64,000 nucleotides of DNA from Taxillus chinensis (Eukaryota; Streptophyta; Magnoliopsida; Santalales; Loranthaceae), in the NCBI GenBank assembly GCA_023512835.1, contig CM042090.1, positions 4,495,826 through 4,559,825 on the forward strand, written 5' to 3'. Positions within the stretch are counted from its first letter, which is position 1, and each line of letters starts with the position of its first letter. This document shows positions 1 to 12,015 of the stretch, piece after piece. A model generated the notes under the pieces. That model had not been told where the DNA came from. It ran no database searches and saw nothing but the letters and a program-made list of their open reading frames with translations. The position numbers and the translations under genes were made by a program.

Positions 1-1630
1 AGGAAGAACAACACATCAGTTATCGAATATTGAAACGTTAGATTTCTCCACGACAGTGGGTGGCGCTCCTATACGCTCCTCGCCTACAATCCGTTTGATC
101 CAACGCAACACAAGGGTTTTGTTTTATTTTATTTAATTTTCTCTTTAATAAAAAAAGGGGCATCTTTACAGCGTGGTTTCGGGTGCTGAAAGAAAAGGGG
201 CATTTTTTTTAAGTGTCGATTTTTTAAAAGTGGGGCTTAATTGATTAAGGAAATTAAGTCGTGGTGTCAATACAAGTATATGAGGGTAATAAATTCAGCA
301 TTAAACTGCATTATTACGGTCGCGTAATGGTATTATATATGTGGTTTGATAATTATCAAGATATATACATAAATTTAATTTAATTTAATTTAGTAAGAAA
401 AATAACATGTTCCTTGATACTATTCCAATAAAGAGTGTCAAAACAAGAATTATGATATTATTAGTTTAATAATGAAAATAATGCTTGGGTTTTGATATTA
501 TAGTTTAATAAGGGTAAGATACTGAAGCTTCGATATTATTAATTTATCATCTAAAATATCGGCTTGAGGTTCGACATTAATACTTTGATATTAGAAATAA
601 GCTGTGTCGATATTTGTATCGACACTGGAATTATTATTTTCGTATTTCAATGTTGGAAATTTGGCATTTAAATGTTACTAGTACGTAGCTTAATATTACT
701 TAATTGATATTTAAGGTTTTGGATGTTCGATGAATATTTATATACGTATGTATATCTATATATATTATTCATGTGTTACGGATTTCGATCTAAATTAAAT
801 ATTTTGAAGGTCAAGTAGGTATTGAATTTGACCGTTGGAATATTCTATTTATCAAGTTATATGTGGAATTAGTGGGCGAGTTGGTCAAGCTAACCGCAGG
901 TCCCACATGCATCGGGTAAGAGGCCACAGTCCCTTATGGCCGAGTTAACCGAGGACCCATATGTGGTCGGGTGTCATTGTGACACCACAGTCCCACATAT
1001 GGGCTATCTCGTAGTGATCGGGATTCTTGGAGTTAGTAGCCGGATCCCGCGAACGGTCGATTGCCTAGAACTCACGGGATTTAAAATGTAAATGGGCGTG
1101 ATGTTATATTTGTGATTTAATGTGAGCTATTATGATAATGTAACACTACATCGGCACAAGCATACACCCATCATGTAAATTTAGATTTCATGTTATAAGA
1201 TGGTGAGGAGATTTAAGATCACCTAATGTGGGCAATTATAGTTCACCCCTACTTTGTGCCGACATGTTTTGTATCGACTCATTCGCTGTAGGCCGGTCCA
1301 AAGCTATTTTTTTTGTTTTAAATTTTGTAATAACTTGGTTTATGGATTTTGTAAAACATGATTGATTTTATTATTTAAATATCCCACGAGGGTCCGTGGA
1401 AGTCAGACAAGAATTATAGCATGACTCGTTATTAATAAATTATTTTCCTTAACTTCACAAGATGTGGGAATGTACAGGAATACCCCCGATGTATGAATGT
1501 ACAGTTTATCTCTGACAACACCCGACGGTAATTCATATCGTTGCTAGTCACCAACCCCCTCTCACTTCTCTCTGGCAATGGGGAAGTCACACTCTTAGTT
1601 CCCGGTCCTTCCGGATTTGGGGGCGTGACA
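1..1630 (+). repeat. 5' LTR (3' portion) of the LARD-like element
   Basis: It aligns throughout with about 6290-7937, including the segment with repeated (A)GGTCCCACAT blocks near 900-1000 and the terminal GGGCGTGACA. Divergence from the right LTR is clear, with many small indels and substitutions, so the insertion is old. Positions 440-670 hold about five imperfect ~45-bp units built around TTGATATTATTAGTTT, also present in the right LTR and in the minus-strand copy near 31.8-32.1 kb. Confidence 0.75.
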
Positions 1631-1633
1631 AGT

Positions 1634-1646
1634 CGGTATCGTAGGC
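1634..1646 (+). other. Primer binding site (degraded, tRNA-iMet type)
   Basis: CGGTATCGTAGGC follows three bases after the LTR end. The canonical plant iMet site is TGGTATCAGAGC; the match is partial but correctly placed. A related element at 21003-21017 (minus strand) keeps the better form AGTTGGTATCATAGC at the same spot, which supports the assignment. Confidence 0.55.
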
Positions 1647-4600
1647 TGCTCGATTTAGTGGACCCCTAGCATAGTAGGGTGATTGGATCAAAACTTTGAG
1701 CTTGGGAGACATTGGTGGAGGGCGCCTTGATCAACGCATCTCCCCCACGGTGTCCTCGTTACCTTAGCTGCTATGATCATCTTAGGATGATCGAGACGTG
1801 GTTCATACACATGACATGACATCGCTTTTGTACATTTAGGCACTAGAATTGGTTACGCCGTGATAATTGATTATGTTTAACTTTATACCGAAATTTCTTG
1901 AAATTGCTTGGAATGATTCACAGAATGTTTTGTTAATGACTTACATTATTTTTGGACTCGACCAGATTGTTGAAATGATTCAAGTACAATATGCTATAGT
2001 ATTATCTTTCACTTGATGTTATTATGATGATGTGGCAGGAAATATGAACCTTAACAATTGTTCGATGGCTTAGGTAGCCAATTAAATGATCAAGTAAATG
2101 TAATGATTTCGAGGGAAAATGAACCCCACTGCGGATATGACGAGGACCTACTATCAAAAGCTTGTTACGGGTGATTGCTTGATGGAAGTGTATAGAAGGG
2201 GGCAATATCCCAATTACGACATTTAGACTTATGAGTTATATGTGGTGTAGACTTAGGGGTCACTACTGGGAGTGATAATTGAATTTTATTTGTGCTTTGG
2301 CGACAAATATTTGTGCAATAATTAACTTAATTGATTATTTTAATTGTGTAAATTCTATTCACTCCAGATTTTTGAGCTTTAGTGTAATTTGTTTTTTTTA
2401 AATGCAATTTTGTAGAAATTTAAAAAATATACTTTGAGTGATCTGACTGCATGGCATAATTTAATGCATTTAAAAAAATCTTCCAAATTTCTTATTTTTA
2501 CATGTTTTGATTATTTTATAGAATTAATATTAATTTGCGGATTTTTACTATTTATTTATTTATCTATTTTAATATTAATTTTTGGACTAAGGAAATTTTG
2601 GAGAGAAGAGCTTTTTGCGATGTGGAGATATGATTAATTTATTTTGGTGAGAGTTAATTATTTAAAAAATGTGTGTGAGATTTACTTGGCGTGAATTTAT
2701 GGAATTAAATTGATGGGTGTATGAATCGAGAGAATTAATATCTAAAAAAAATCGTATGGGTCACAAGTGAGGTAAAGTAATTTGTAATTATCTCTTGAAA
2801 GGGTGTTTGAGTCTACTTGTTTACTTGTTATGGACTTATGGGTCATGATTGTTTTCTATGATGTGAATTGATGTATCATGTTTGTCTAACGTGTGGTATA
2901 TAAAGTAGTAGCAAAAGGATTGGATAATTGAAAAAATGTAACTTAAAAAATAAAACATGAAGACAACAATGGTAAACGATGGAATAAAATATTCAAGGAT
3001 TAAATAGTGTAGTGAATATAATAATATGGCATAAACTAGCAATATATACTGATCAGATATTAGGCTTAAATATTATGAGAAAACCATGATGGGATTGGTA
3101 GATTCAATAATGGTATATTTTTGTTTTAAGGCAATTGAAGGGTGAGCGTGCAATGAGTGGGGAAGATAGTGTTGACATAGTCTTTTGGAATGGGAGTGGA
3201 GAATTCATATCCTTTTGATAAAATATTTTAATAACTTGTCTTTTCAAAAATGTTAATGAGTAGATGATTTAAGGTGATTAAATAATCGAGAAATAATGGG
3301 AGCTATATTTCTTATGACTTTAAGGTATAGTTAGATGTTGGATCTGTATATCGATTTTTCATTGTCGTATGTTGACTTGGTTAAATGCTACTAGTCGGTT
3401 GAAATGCTATATAAGATTTTGGTTGAATGTTAGTGAATAGTGTTGAGCATTCTTGGGTATGCCTTTTTCCTTGACTGATTGCCCTTATAATTGTGTAAAT
3501 ATTGATGGGTTGTTGGCTGGCTTCTTTTTGAGTAGTTGCTCGTTGTTGGTTGCATGCACCTTGTGTGGTGTTGGCTTGTGGTGGACTATGTTGGTGCGTG
3601 TAACCGGTTATTGATAAGAATGGTAAATATACAATAAAACTAATAAAGAAAAAAATAATCATAAATAATATACTTACAACATTAGTAACAATAGTAAATA
3701 AATGAATAAATAATGATGACCGACTCTGTATTAAATATTATTGTGATTCATGTCGATTAATGTCAATGTGAATTACTACATTGTATGATTGTTTGGATAT
3801 TCTTCATATGATATGGCGACAAATGACATGTTTGGACTTTTGCCCTGTTTTGGGGTATAGTTGTGTGATACGATTACATGTGTTATTTGATGTAATGTGA
3901 ACGCATATTATTGTGTTGTGCTTGAGAGTGTGCTATCTGAATTGTGGGAGCTTTGTGTGGCTATAGAGCTGCTGGGCTATGGTTATGGTAGTCTTAATTG
4001 GTGATTTTGGTAACTGTGTGTGTTGTGGATATAAAAGCCTTGTGTACGGGGTGATTGATTGTGCTTGCTTGGTTGTCTTAATTATAAATGTTATTTTTAA
4101 CCTATTTATTTATTATGATGTGTGATTGAGATGTGTACCGTGTTGTGTATCTATGCTTGAGTGTAACAATGATAATATTTTTTATTATTGGCTTGTTTCA
4201 CTTTGACCAGTTTGTTGTTAGTTACATACATTATTATTTTGTGTAGTGAAACTAGGATGGACCTTGTTTATTGATCGTTTGGTATTGATTGATTGGTGGT
4301 AAGCATGATGATGTAGAACTGGTGAACGGTTTATGGTGGGATTAACTTGATGAGCTTTCCCTTGGTGATGTTAGTATGACGTGTTATTGTGGTAGGAGTT
4401 TGTTGCTTGTTTGTGGAGTCCTCTTTGTAAGGGGACTTGGTTATAATTCAATGACATCTTACATTGTTTGGTCGGAGCCTATTAGGGTGTGACCTTTCTT
4501 CCCTACATGGGAGTATATGTTATTCACATAATTGTTGATATTTTGATGTTGTTTTGTTTGGTTTTTTTCTATGATTGTTGCATGGCTGATATGCATTTTT

Positions 4601-5610
4601 AATATGTGGTCATGACTCATAAAACATTGTATACTTGTTGTGGTTGTTAGGGGATATTAGTTATATGAGGATAGGTTGTTAGGACTTTGATAATGCAATA
4701 TTTAATTGAGGTGGTGCGTTTACCTTATTGATCTAAGTGATAGTGCTTTGATGGATTTTTGGGTTATAATGTTAATCCTTATTGTTTTGGGTTATTAGAT
4801 TGGTGTTTTGATGGTGATGTTGGCACCACTTGGAATAATTTTGAGGTAGTGTATGGTCGGTTGTGGAGTTGTTAGTATGGTGTTGTTTCGTTTAATGATT
4901 CGTTATGGTGGTCATTTAGTGGATTAATTACAAGGGGTTAATGGTAGTGGTTCGATATTGGGTATTTGGCGTGCGTAAGTGGTTGTATGTGGTGCAATCT
5001 GTTAATTTGATTGGTTATTGGATTTTAATAAGTGACCGTATCGACTATGATCCAGTGATTTATGTTGAGGTGTCAGTTTAACTATGTTGAGGTGTCCATT
5101 AAACCTTGTTGTTACCATGACTGTCCGTAGTCTAGAGTTACCACTGGAGTTGGGTGAGTTATGTTGTGTTTCAACTGACTTAATTAAGGATGTGTTACCC
5201 GAATATCTAAGCCTTGTTGCGTTGGCAAGGGATCATAAAATAATTTATAGAAGGATGATAACCTCCTCCCCCCCCGGCCAACCTCTCCTTATGTTAAATG
5301 GTTAGTGGATGCGTTGTTAGTGTCATGTGTGTTTGTTTTATGTTATTTTGTTTGCTGTATGTTGTTCTCATAATTATATTCATGTGCTTAGTTATTGATT
5401 AAGAGCACATGCTAGTTTCGGTCTATGGTAGATATTGTATTAGCTCGTGCTTGTGGGTTAATAAATTTGTAGGATGGTTTGGGTGTGTCGAATAGGTGCT
5501 AATAATTATATTCATGTGGGTATGGGCTTGGTTGGATATCGAGGTCTTTGATGTCTTATGAGGATAGTTGTCACATTTGATTCGGTTGACTTTTCGAGAC
5601 GAAAAGTTCT
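1647..5610. other. Non-coding interior of the LARD-like element
   Basis: About 4 kb with no convincing reading frame on either strand. The plus strand is strikingly T/G-rich and C-poor between about 3400 and 5600, as expected for an old methylated repeat losing C by deamination. The leader after the PBS contains ACATTTAGGCACTAGAATTG (about 1836-1856), recognisable in the minus-strand relative near 20.8 kb, so the non-coding leader is shared between copies. Confidence 0.6.
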
Positions 5611-5623
5611 AAGGTGGGGAGGA
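5611..5623 (+). other. Polypurine tract of the LARD-like element
   Basis: AAGGTGGGGAGGA lies directly before the TG that opens the right LTR. Its position and composition are those of the plus-strand priming site of LTR retrotransposons. Confidence 0.7.
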
Positions 5624-7937
5624 TGTAAGGATCCGTATATGTGTTAGCATAATTTATAATCTATATTTGATGTTAAGAAAGTTATTTTGAGAATGTGGCC
5701 ATTAATACAATCGTTTTAACTATATTTGGGCCTAATTTGAGGTAAAGAAGCCTTCAGGGGTTATTTAGTGATTTTTTGGGAGTTAAATTGAGGCTTAATA
5801 AATGAAAATTAAAATTTAGGAGGGCTTTTTGGAAATTATTAAAGAGGAGGACGAATTTTAATTTAAAATAGGGTTTGGGGGTTTTATTATTTATTATAAC
5901 TTTGTTTTTGAGAAACCCTAGCCGTCGGAGGAGAGTTCTTAGTGTTCTTCACGTTCTTCATCGTTCTTCGCGATTCTAGACCGTTCTTGCGAGTTTAATC
6001 CCTTCGGAAGGCAAAAGGTAGGTGATTCTTGATTCCTCATTATTCTATTGCACCTAACACAAATCGTTAGAATATATATATATACATAAATGTTTAGATA
6101 TGTATGTATTTATATAAATATATTCATTTACGTGTATATACATACGGTCAGGCGATTGTTGCGATGCGGCGTGATTCACCGATTTCGAATCCTTGGACGC
6201 AGCTATTGCACATGTTATCCCTTTTATCATATTCTAATTAGTTATTATAAATTTTTACCCGTGCCGGGCCAATTGGCTAGTTTTTTTCGCGACGGCAACA
6301 ACACATCGGCTATCGAATGACGGCTGGTTAGCGTCTCCATGACAAGGGGCGGCATCCTATACGTTCTCGCCTCCACAATCCGTTCGATCCAATGCAACAC
6401 AAGGGTTTTGTTTATTTTATTTAATTTTCTCTTAATAAAAAAAGGGGCATCTTTACATGCGTGGTTTCGTGGCGATGAAAGAAAAGGGGCATTTTTTTTT
6501 AGTGTCGATTTTTTTAAAAAGTGGGGCTTAATTGATTATGGAAATTAAGTCGTATGTGTATCAATAGTTAGTATATGTGGATAATAAATTCGTGCATTAA
6601 ATCAGTGCATTATTATGAAGTCGAGTATGGTATTATATATGTGTGTTTTGATAATTATCAAGATATATAGATAAATTTAATTTAATTTGATTTAGTAGTA
6701 AAAATAACATGTTCCTTGATACCATTCCAATAGCAAGGTCAAACAAGAATTATGATATTATTAGTTTAATAATGAAAATAATGTTTGGGTTTGATATTAT
6801 AGTTTAATGATATGGGTATTACTTGAAGCTTGATATTATTAATTTATCATCTAAAATATTGTCGGAGGCTTGACATTAATAGTTTGATATTAGAAACAGG
6901 TTTGTGGCTTGATATTTATAGTCGACACTAGAAATATTGTTTGTATTTCAATGTTAGAAATTTGGCATTTAAATGTTACTTGTCGTAGCTTAATATTACT
7001 TAATTGATATTTAAGGTTTTGGATGTTTGATGAATATTTATATATGTATGTATATCTATATATATTATTTGTGGTTAGCGCCGGATTGATGAATTAAATA
7101 TTTTGTAAGGTTTGTTGTATTGAATTTTGGATTTGTGGAATATTCTATTTATTGATTATATGTGGAATTAGTGGTGGAGTTGGTTGGGTTAACCGCAGGT
7201 CCCACATAAGTTGGCAAGAGGCCACAGGTCCTTTATGTGGTTGTTAGCGAGGTCCCATATGTGGCCGGTTGTCATTAGGGGACACCATAGGTCCCACATA
7301 TGGCTATCTGGTAGTAATGGGATTCTTGGAGTTGGTGGCGGGATCTTGTGAATGGTTGGATTGCCGAAACCTTTGATGGATGAAATGTAATGGGTGTGAT
7401 GTTATATTTGTGATTGAATGTGAGCTTATTGTGATAGAATAGAACACTACACTTAGCACTGGCATACACCTATCATGTAAATTTAGGATTTCATGTTATA
7501 GGATGGTGAGGAGATGGAGATCACCTCCCGGCATTTGTGCTCCACCCCTACTTTGTTGACATATTTCGGTATCGACTCATTCGCTAGGCTGGTCCAAAGC
7601 TAATTTTTTTTGTTTGTTTTAAATTTTGTAATAACTTGGTTTATGGATTTTGTAAAACATGATTGATTTTATTATTTAAATATCCGGACGAGGGTCCGTG
7701 GAAGTTGTATTGGAATTATAGCATGACTCGTTATTAATAAATTATTTTCCTTAACTTCATAGCATGTGGGAATGTACCAGGAATACCCCTGATGTATGAA
7801 TGTACGGGTTTATCTTGGACAAGACCCGATGTGTAGTCCATATCGGTGCTTAGTCACTAACCCCTTGACCCTTCGGGTGCGGGCATGGGGAAGTCACACT
7901 CTTGGTTCCGGTCCTTCCGGGATTTGGGGTCGTGATA
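5624..7937 (+). repeat. 3' LTR of the LARD-like element
   Basis: A 2314-bp LTR opening with TGTAAGGATCCG after the polypurine tract and closing with CGTGATA (from CGTGACA). The terminal ~200 bp (GTGCTAGTCACCAACCCC type) recurs in four other places in the window: 1-1630, 20.2 kb (minus), 28.7 kb (minus) and 31.3 kb (plus), defining one repeat family. Confidence 0.75.
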
Positions 7938-10233
7938 AAACCCTTTCTTTCCTCCATCACCAAAACCAAACAACCCCCCCCTAGTGCCCCTTTGTCGACA
8001 CACCCCTTGCCGGTCGCGGGGAGTTGGACTGGATCATCGGTCGTCTACTGACCTCACAATGAGGATTTATGAGACCGTTCGGTGTCTTGCAATAGTCGAT
8101 CGGAGGTTGGTCGGGGTAACACCGAAGGCATTCGAGAGGGTATGGAAGGCAACCGGTTCGCCATCGCCACTATTCGTCTGCCATTGATTGGTCGATAGTC
8201 AACACGGAGGGTATCCACATCGTGCACGGAAGAGCGGACGTTGCATCAAGGAGGAAACACATCTTTGGCGGTCTTTCCTTTTCCGGTAACATTTCGGCTA
8301 GATGAGTTCTCCTCTCTCGCTCGTTCTTTTTGTTTTGTTACCTGAGTCCTCATGGATTTAACTATACGTTGCGTGAGTTTCGTCCGATGGAAGGCTAGTT
8401 AATCCGTGTGTGTGTGCCTGGTATTGAGTTTCTCTCTTCTTGTCTATGCTCTCGATTTATATTTGTGCCATCCATTTACTGTTTGTGTTGCTTTCTCACG
8501 GTGATGGGTGCATAAAAAAAAGAGATGTGATAAATGGGTGAACATATGATCCGGGTTATGTTTCATTCATTTTAATCTGGTTTTCAAAAGCATATGAATG
8601 TGCTAATCGGCTTTCAAAATGTATGAATCCAGTGGTGATTTTTAAAATGTGAGTGTGTTTGGACGTGTGAGTCCTCTGACTTTCAAAGACGTGAGTGTGT
8701 TGTTTTTTTTAGTTGAGTCCTCTTGTTTATTTCAAAAATGTGAGTCCTCTTGGTTTTCAAACTCTAATATGGTTTCCGAACGTGGGTATGCGCTTTGCTT
8801 GGAATCGTTTTTGTTGTTTTAAAAAAAAACATGAACGCTTTGCTCTTTCTTTTTACTTTTTGGGCTATTTCTTTCAACGTGTGGGTGCATTGGCGTGGAC
8901 TTTATTTTCTTTTGGACATCATTTGGCTATTTGAATCTATGTTTTATTGTGTGTCTTCCAAGATCATTATGGCTCTTTCTCGTTCTTTGTTTTCTCACTA
9001 TATTTCCATTGTTTTTTTTTTTTTTTTTTCTTTTTCTTTTGTTTGTGTCATGTTTTGTTTCAACGTGGGTTGAAACGAGGTCTAGCATGGACGCCACTTC
9101 CCCTCGCATCGCGCATTTTCGATTTGGTCAACTTGCATAGTATAGATTTGATGTATTTATATTTGATATGTTCTGTTTTATATTGGACTTAGTGGACAAG
9201 TTGTTAGATTTGAGCCAATGTTAATTTTGTAATTATGGGCTAGGTAGCCCAATGCATTTGTAACTTTTTAAAAAAGAAAAAAAAAGAAAAGAAAAAAGAA
9301 AAGAAAAAAAGAAAAAAAGAGAGAAAAAGAAAAGCAGTAAAAGAGAGAAAAAGTGAGCTTGTTTAGTTTTGGATGACACATTATCACACACCTCACTTGT
9401 TTTTTATTATTTTTGCATTTAGTTTTTTCATGTTTAAAAAAATAATAAATAAATAAATAAATAAGACAAATAAAAAAACCTTTCAAAAAAAAACCTTTTT
9501 CAAAAACAAAAAAAGCAATCAAACAAATTTTGCAAACGCAATTGTTTTTTTATTTGCCCTTTTTCTTTTACCAAAAAAAAAAACAAAAAAACAAAAAAAA
9601 CAAAACAAAACAAAAACTCTTAAATTATCTTGGTTTAATTTAGATATATGCTTAGTGCTTTTTACCTTTAATAGCGTGCGATTTAAAAATAATTTCAACT
9701 ATTTAACTTTAAACTTCAATAAAGAATGTAGAAATTAAAGTAGGCAAAACAAATTATAGGACTTTCTTTAGGTGCTTAGGGCAAATTGAATTTAATTCTA
9801 ATGTTAACAAATAACTTAGAAAAGAAAATGGTAAAATTAAATCATAGGACTTCCCTTACATATTTAGGATAAATGGAATCTAATTTGACTTTAACAAACA
9901 ACCTAGGAAAATAAAAAGAGTAGACTTTAGGGCATCTCGTTAAGTTTCACATCACCTTTAGGCTAATTACATTTAGGTCGAATAATTAAAACAAGTTATA
10001 AACCTCCCACTCTTAAGATAGGTACCGAAAGGGCGTCGTGGGGGTGCTAGTCCTTCTCCACGCGTAATAAACTCCCGAGCCCTTCCCCAAGCGGCATAGA
10101 TTAATTTTAAGTTTAGGTGGCCAACCGCACCCCAAAAACGGTTGGTGGCGACTCCGTATTTTTCACCATTCGGATGGAGGTTGGGGGAGCCGCACCCCAA
10201 AAGTTCCCTCCCGGACGAAATCCGGTGATGACA
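7938..10233 (+). repeat. 3' portion of an Ogre-type LTR, truncated by the LARD insertion
   Basis: The last ~240 bp (ACCGAAAGGGCG at about 10022, GGTTGGTGGCGACTC near 10140, end GGTGATGACA at 10233) match the LTR ends of the Ogre element at 39.2-39.43 kb and 53.6-53.8 kb. Upstream runs the same order of low-complexity blocks: T-rich, A/G-rich (about 9268-9350), then A/C-rich (about 9560-9620). The left border coincides with the end of the LARD element, so that element probably inserted here. No coding sequence. Confidence 0.6.
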
Positions 10234-10740
10234 CTTTCCTATATCTATATATGAATTTCGCACAATCAATGGCTGCCCCGTCGAAGCCTTCGGTGACTAT
10301 TTTTCCACTTTCCAGCCTCGATCATCGAATGCTGATTCGTATTCTCGCTATCTATGATAGTCGGAGGAGCATACACGCCGTGCTTTCCTTTATCACGACG
10401 TCATCTCCCAAGACGCACACTACTGCACTGTTCTAACCTCCCAATCATTGTTGCAACCACCCAAAGAAAGGTTGTCATACTAGGCCACCAACATCCAACC
10501 TTGGTTATCCATCCCGATTGTCTAATTGACCCCATTATCATGCACCGTCGTTGCGATTGCAAGGACGCACATAACTTCACCAATGTTGATTTATGTCATT
10601 AAGGATCAGCCTCCTGCCACACCTCCACCCACTTTACTTGGGCAACACCACTCTGCGGGGAGGATCAACATATGTAGGGTGATTCCATCCTTGAGGACAA
10701 GGATGTTTTGAATGGGAGGAAATGATATGTGCGTATTGTG
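10234..10740 (+). other. Unassigned remnant after the Ogre-type LTR
   Basis: More GC-rich than its surroundings, with several overlapping short frames and no convincing product. Near 10692 the sequence CCTTGAGGACAAGGATGTT, followed by GGGAGGAAATGATATG, resembles the 3' end of gypsy pol genes (LEDK followed by a glycine-rich tail) and the homologous place in the compact element at 18.42 kb. A truncated gypsy pol end is the best guess. The first ~200 bp cannot be explained. Confidence 0.25.
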
Positions 10741-10950
10741 TATGATTATCTCTATGAATTAATAATTATTTTTATGGGTAATAATGTTTATCGATGATTA
10801 CTTAACTCTTTTTGTTTCTATCTATTATTGATTGTAGTTATCCCTCCATAGAAGAGGTCATTTAAGTGCTACAAAAGATATTAAATAATATGTGAAAATT
10901 GAATGTTTCCTATCTCTCCTCCTAAAATTCTTATCATATCAATTTTCCAT
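10741..10950. other. AT-rich intergenic DNA
   Basis: No gene, RNA or defined repeat seen. Confidence 0.4.
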
Positions 10951-10958
10951 GGTTAAGA

Positions 10959-11221
10959 GGGGGAGAGTTTGTTAAGAGAGTTGGGTTAAATATGGTTACA
11001 AGCAATACATATGACGAGAGAGATGACCTCTTATTTGTAACACGTGGGGTTGAAAGAAATTCTTTCAAACCAGTTTGAAGGTACACTTGTCTTTTTTAAT
11101 AATCCTAAATAGTACTCATTTTTTTATAACTTTACTGAAATATTATTTTAAAGTTTTTATATTTTCAAATAATGGTAAGAAAGTTATACACCCACCTAAC
11201 TCTCTTGACAAACTCTCACCT
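10959..11221. mobile_element. Possible MITE with ~28-bp inverted arms
   Basis: The arm at 10959-10986 and the reverse complement of 11194-11221 agree at 24 of 28 positions (core GAGAGTTTGT, then AAGAGAGTT). About 207 bp of AT-rich DNA lies between them. A third arm-like copy occurs at 13541-13565. Size and layout fit a miniature inverted-repeat transposable element. The outer limits and a target-site duplication could not be fixed, so the superfamily is unknown. Confidence 0.4.
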
Positions 11222-11671
11222 CTTAGTGGAAAGGTTTTTTCTCTCCTCTTAACCATTGTCCCTCTTTGTTGTTGATCATCAATGTTTCTTAAAATGTTGG
11301 TTTGAGTGGTGGACTTTACGGAAATGAAAATGGAATGGGCGTGGATGAGTATGCAAAAGGCGTGATTTTAGAATTAAAAACGTGTGCTTTTGGTTTGTGG
11401 GCCGCTTGTAGTGGTGCCTTTTTATAGGTGTTGGGAGAAGTGACAGAGAACTTATGGCACGTTGGGGAGGCAGATCAATGGTCGGGGCAATCTTTGCGGC
11501 GTTTGGCAAAAATTTGGGGCTAAGCTCAAGGAGACTTTGGGAGCATTGTGTTTGCGAGGTCGGTGCGATCGATGCAAGCCGGTAGGTGTAGTGTTGGAGG
11601 ATTACTAGTGGTTGATAGGGTTGATGCAACGCCGGCATAGATGGATGTTGCGGGGTTAGTCCCCTCTAATT

Positions 11672-12015
11672 TTGGAGAAAAAAATACTGGATATAAACAA
11701 TATACTCATCAAAACGACATCATTTTGATGAATTTTTATTTCTACTCTTCATTTTTTTGTCTTCTATTTACATGAAAATAAATTAAGATTGACATGACTT
11801 ACGCTGCGCAAAAGACAAAACATAAAAACCCTCATTTGATCTCACGATGGCTAAATAGCTGACAGAGACAAATCGGGGGGGGGGGGGGGAGATTTTAGAG
11901 GGGAAAAAAATATGATGTATAAATATACCCATCAAAACAACATCATTTTGATGGGGCTTTATTTCCATTCTTTATAAGGAAGAACATAAAAACCCTCATC
12001 TAATCTCTCGATGGT
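11672..12015. repeat. Degenerate local duplication containing a CATCAAAA...TTTTGATG palindrome
   Basis: Two related segments (about 11672-11850 and 11885-12015) share, in order, a GGAGAAAAAAATA-like start, the palindromic CATCAAAA-CGAC/AACA-TCATTTTGATG motif (11707 and 11930) and AAAACCCTCAT-TGATCTC-CGATGG. The spacings differ (223 and about 164 bp), so there were indels after duplication. A run of 14 G near 11875-11888 lies between them. Confidence 0.4.

Larger units (their letters stand above)
1..7937 (+). mobile_element. LARD-like non-coding LTR retrotransposon, 5' end outside the window
   Basis: Two direct repeats (1-1630 and about 6290-7937) bracket about 4 kb. The left repeat ends in GGGCGTGACA and is followed by a degraded initiator-Met primer site. 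The right repeat starts with TGTAAGGATCC directly after a purine tract. This is the plan of an LTR retrotransposon, but the interior has no gag or pol frame; its longest frames are under 100 codons and match nothing. Large LTRs (2.3 kb), an iMet-type PBS and no coding fit a large retrotransposon derivative (LARD) that uses proteins of a Del/Tekay-type chromovirus; that parentage is inference. From the right LTR length, about 680 bp of the left LTR should lie beyond position 1. Confidence 0.75.

Noticed and set aside
11279..11638. Minus-strand 119-codon frame
   Set aside because: His-, Pro- and Leu-rich translation with no recognisable domain and no coding context; chance frame in mixed-composition DNA.
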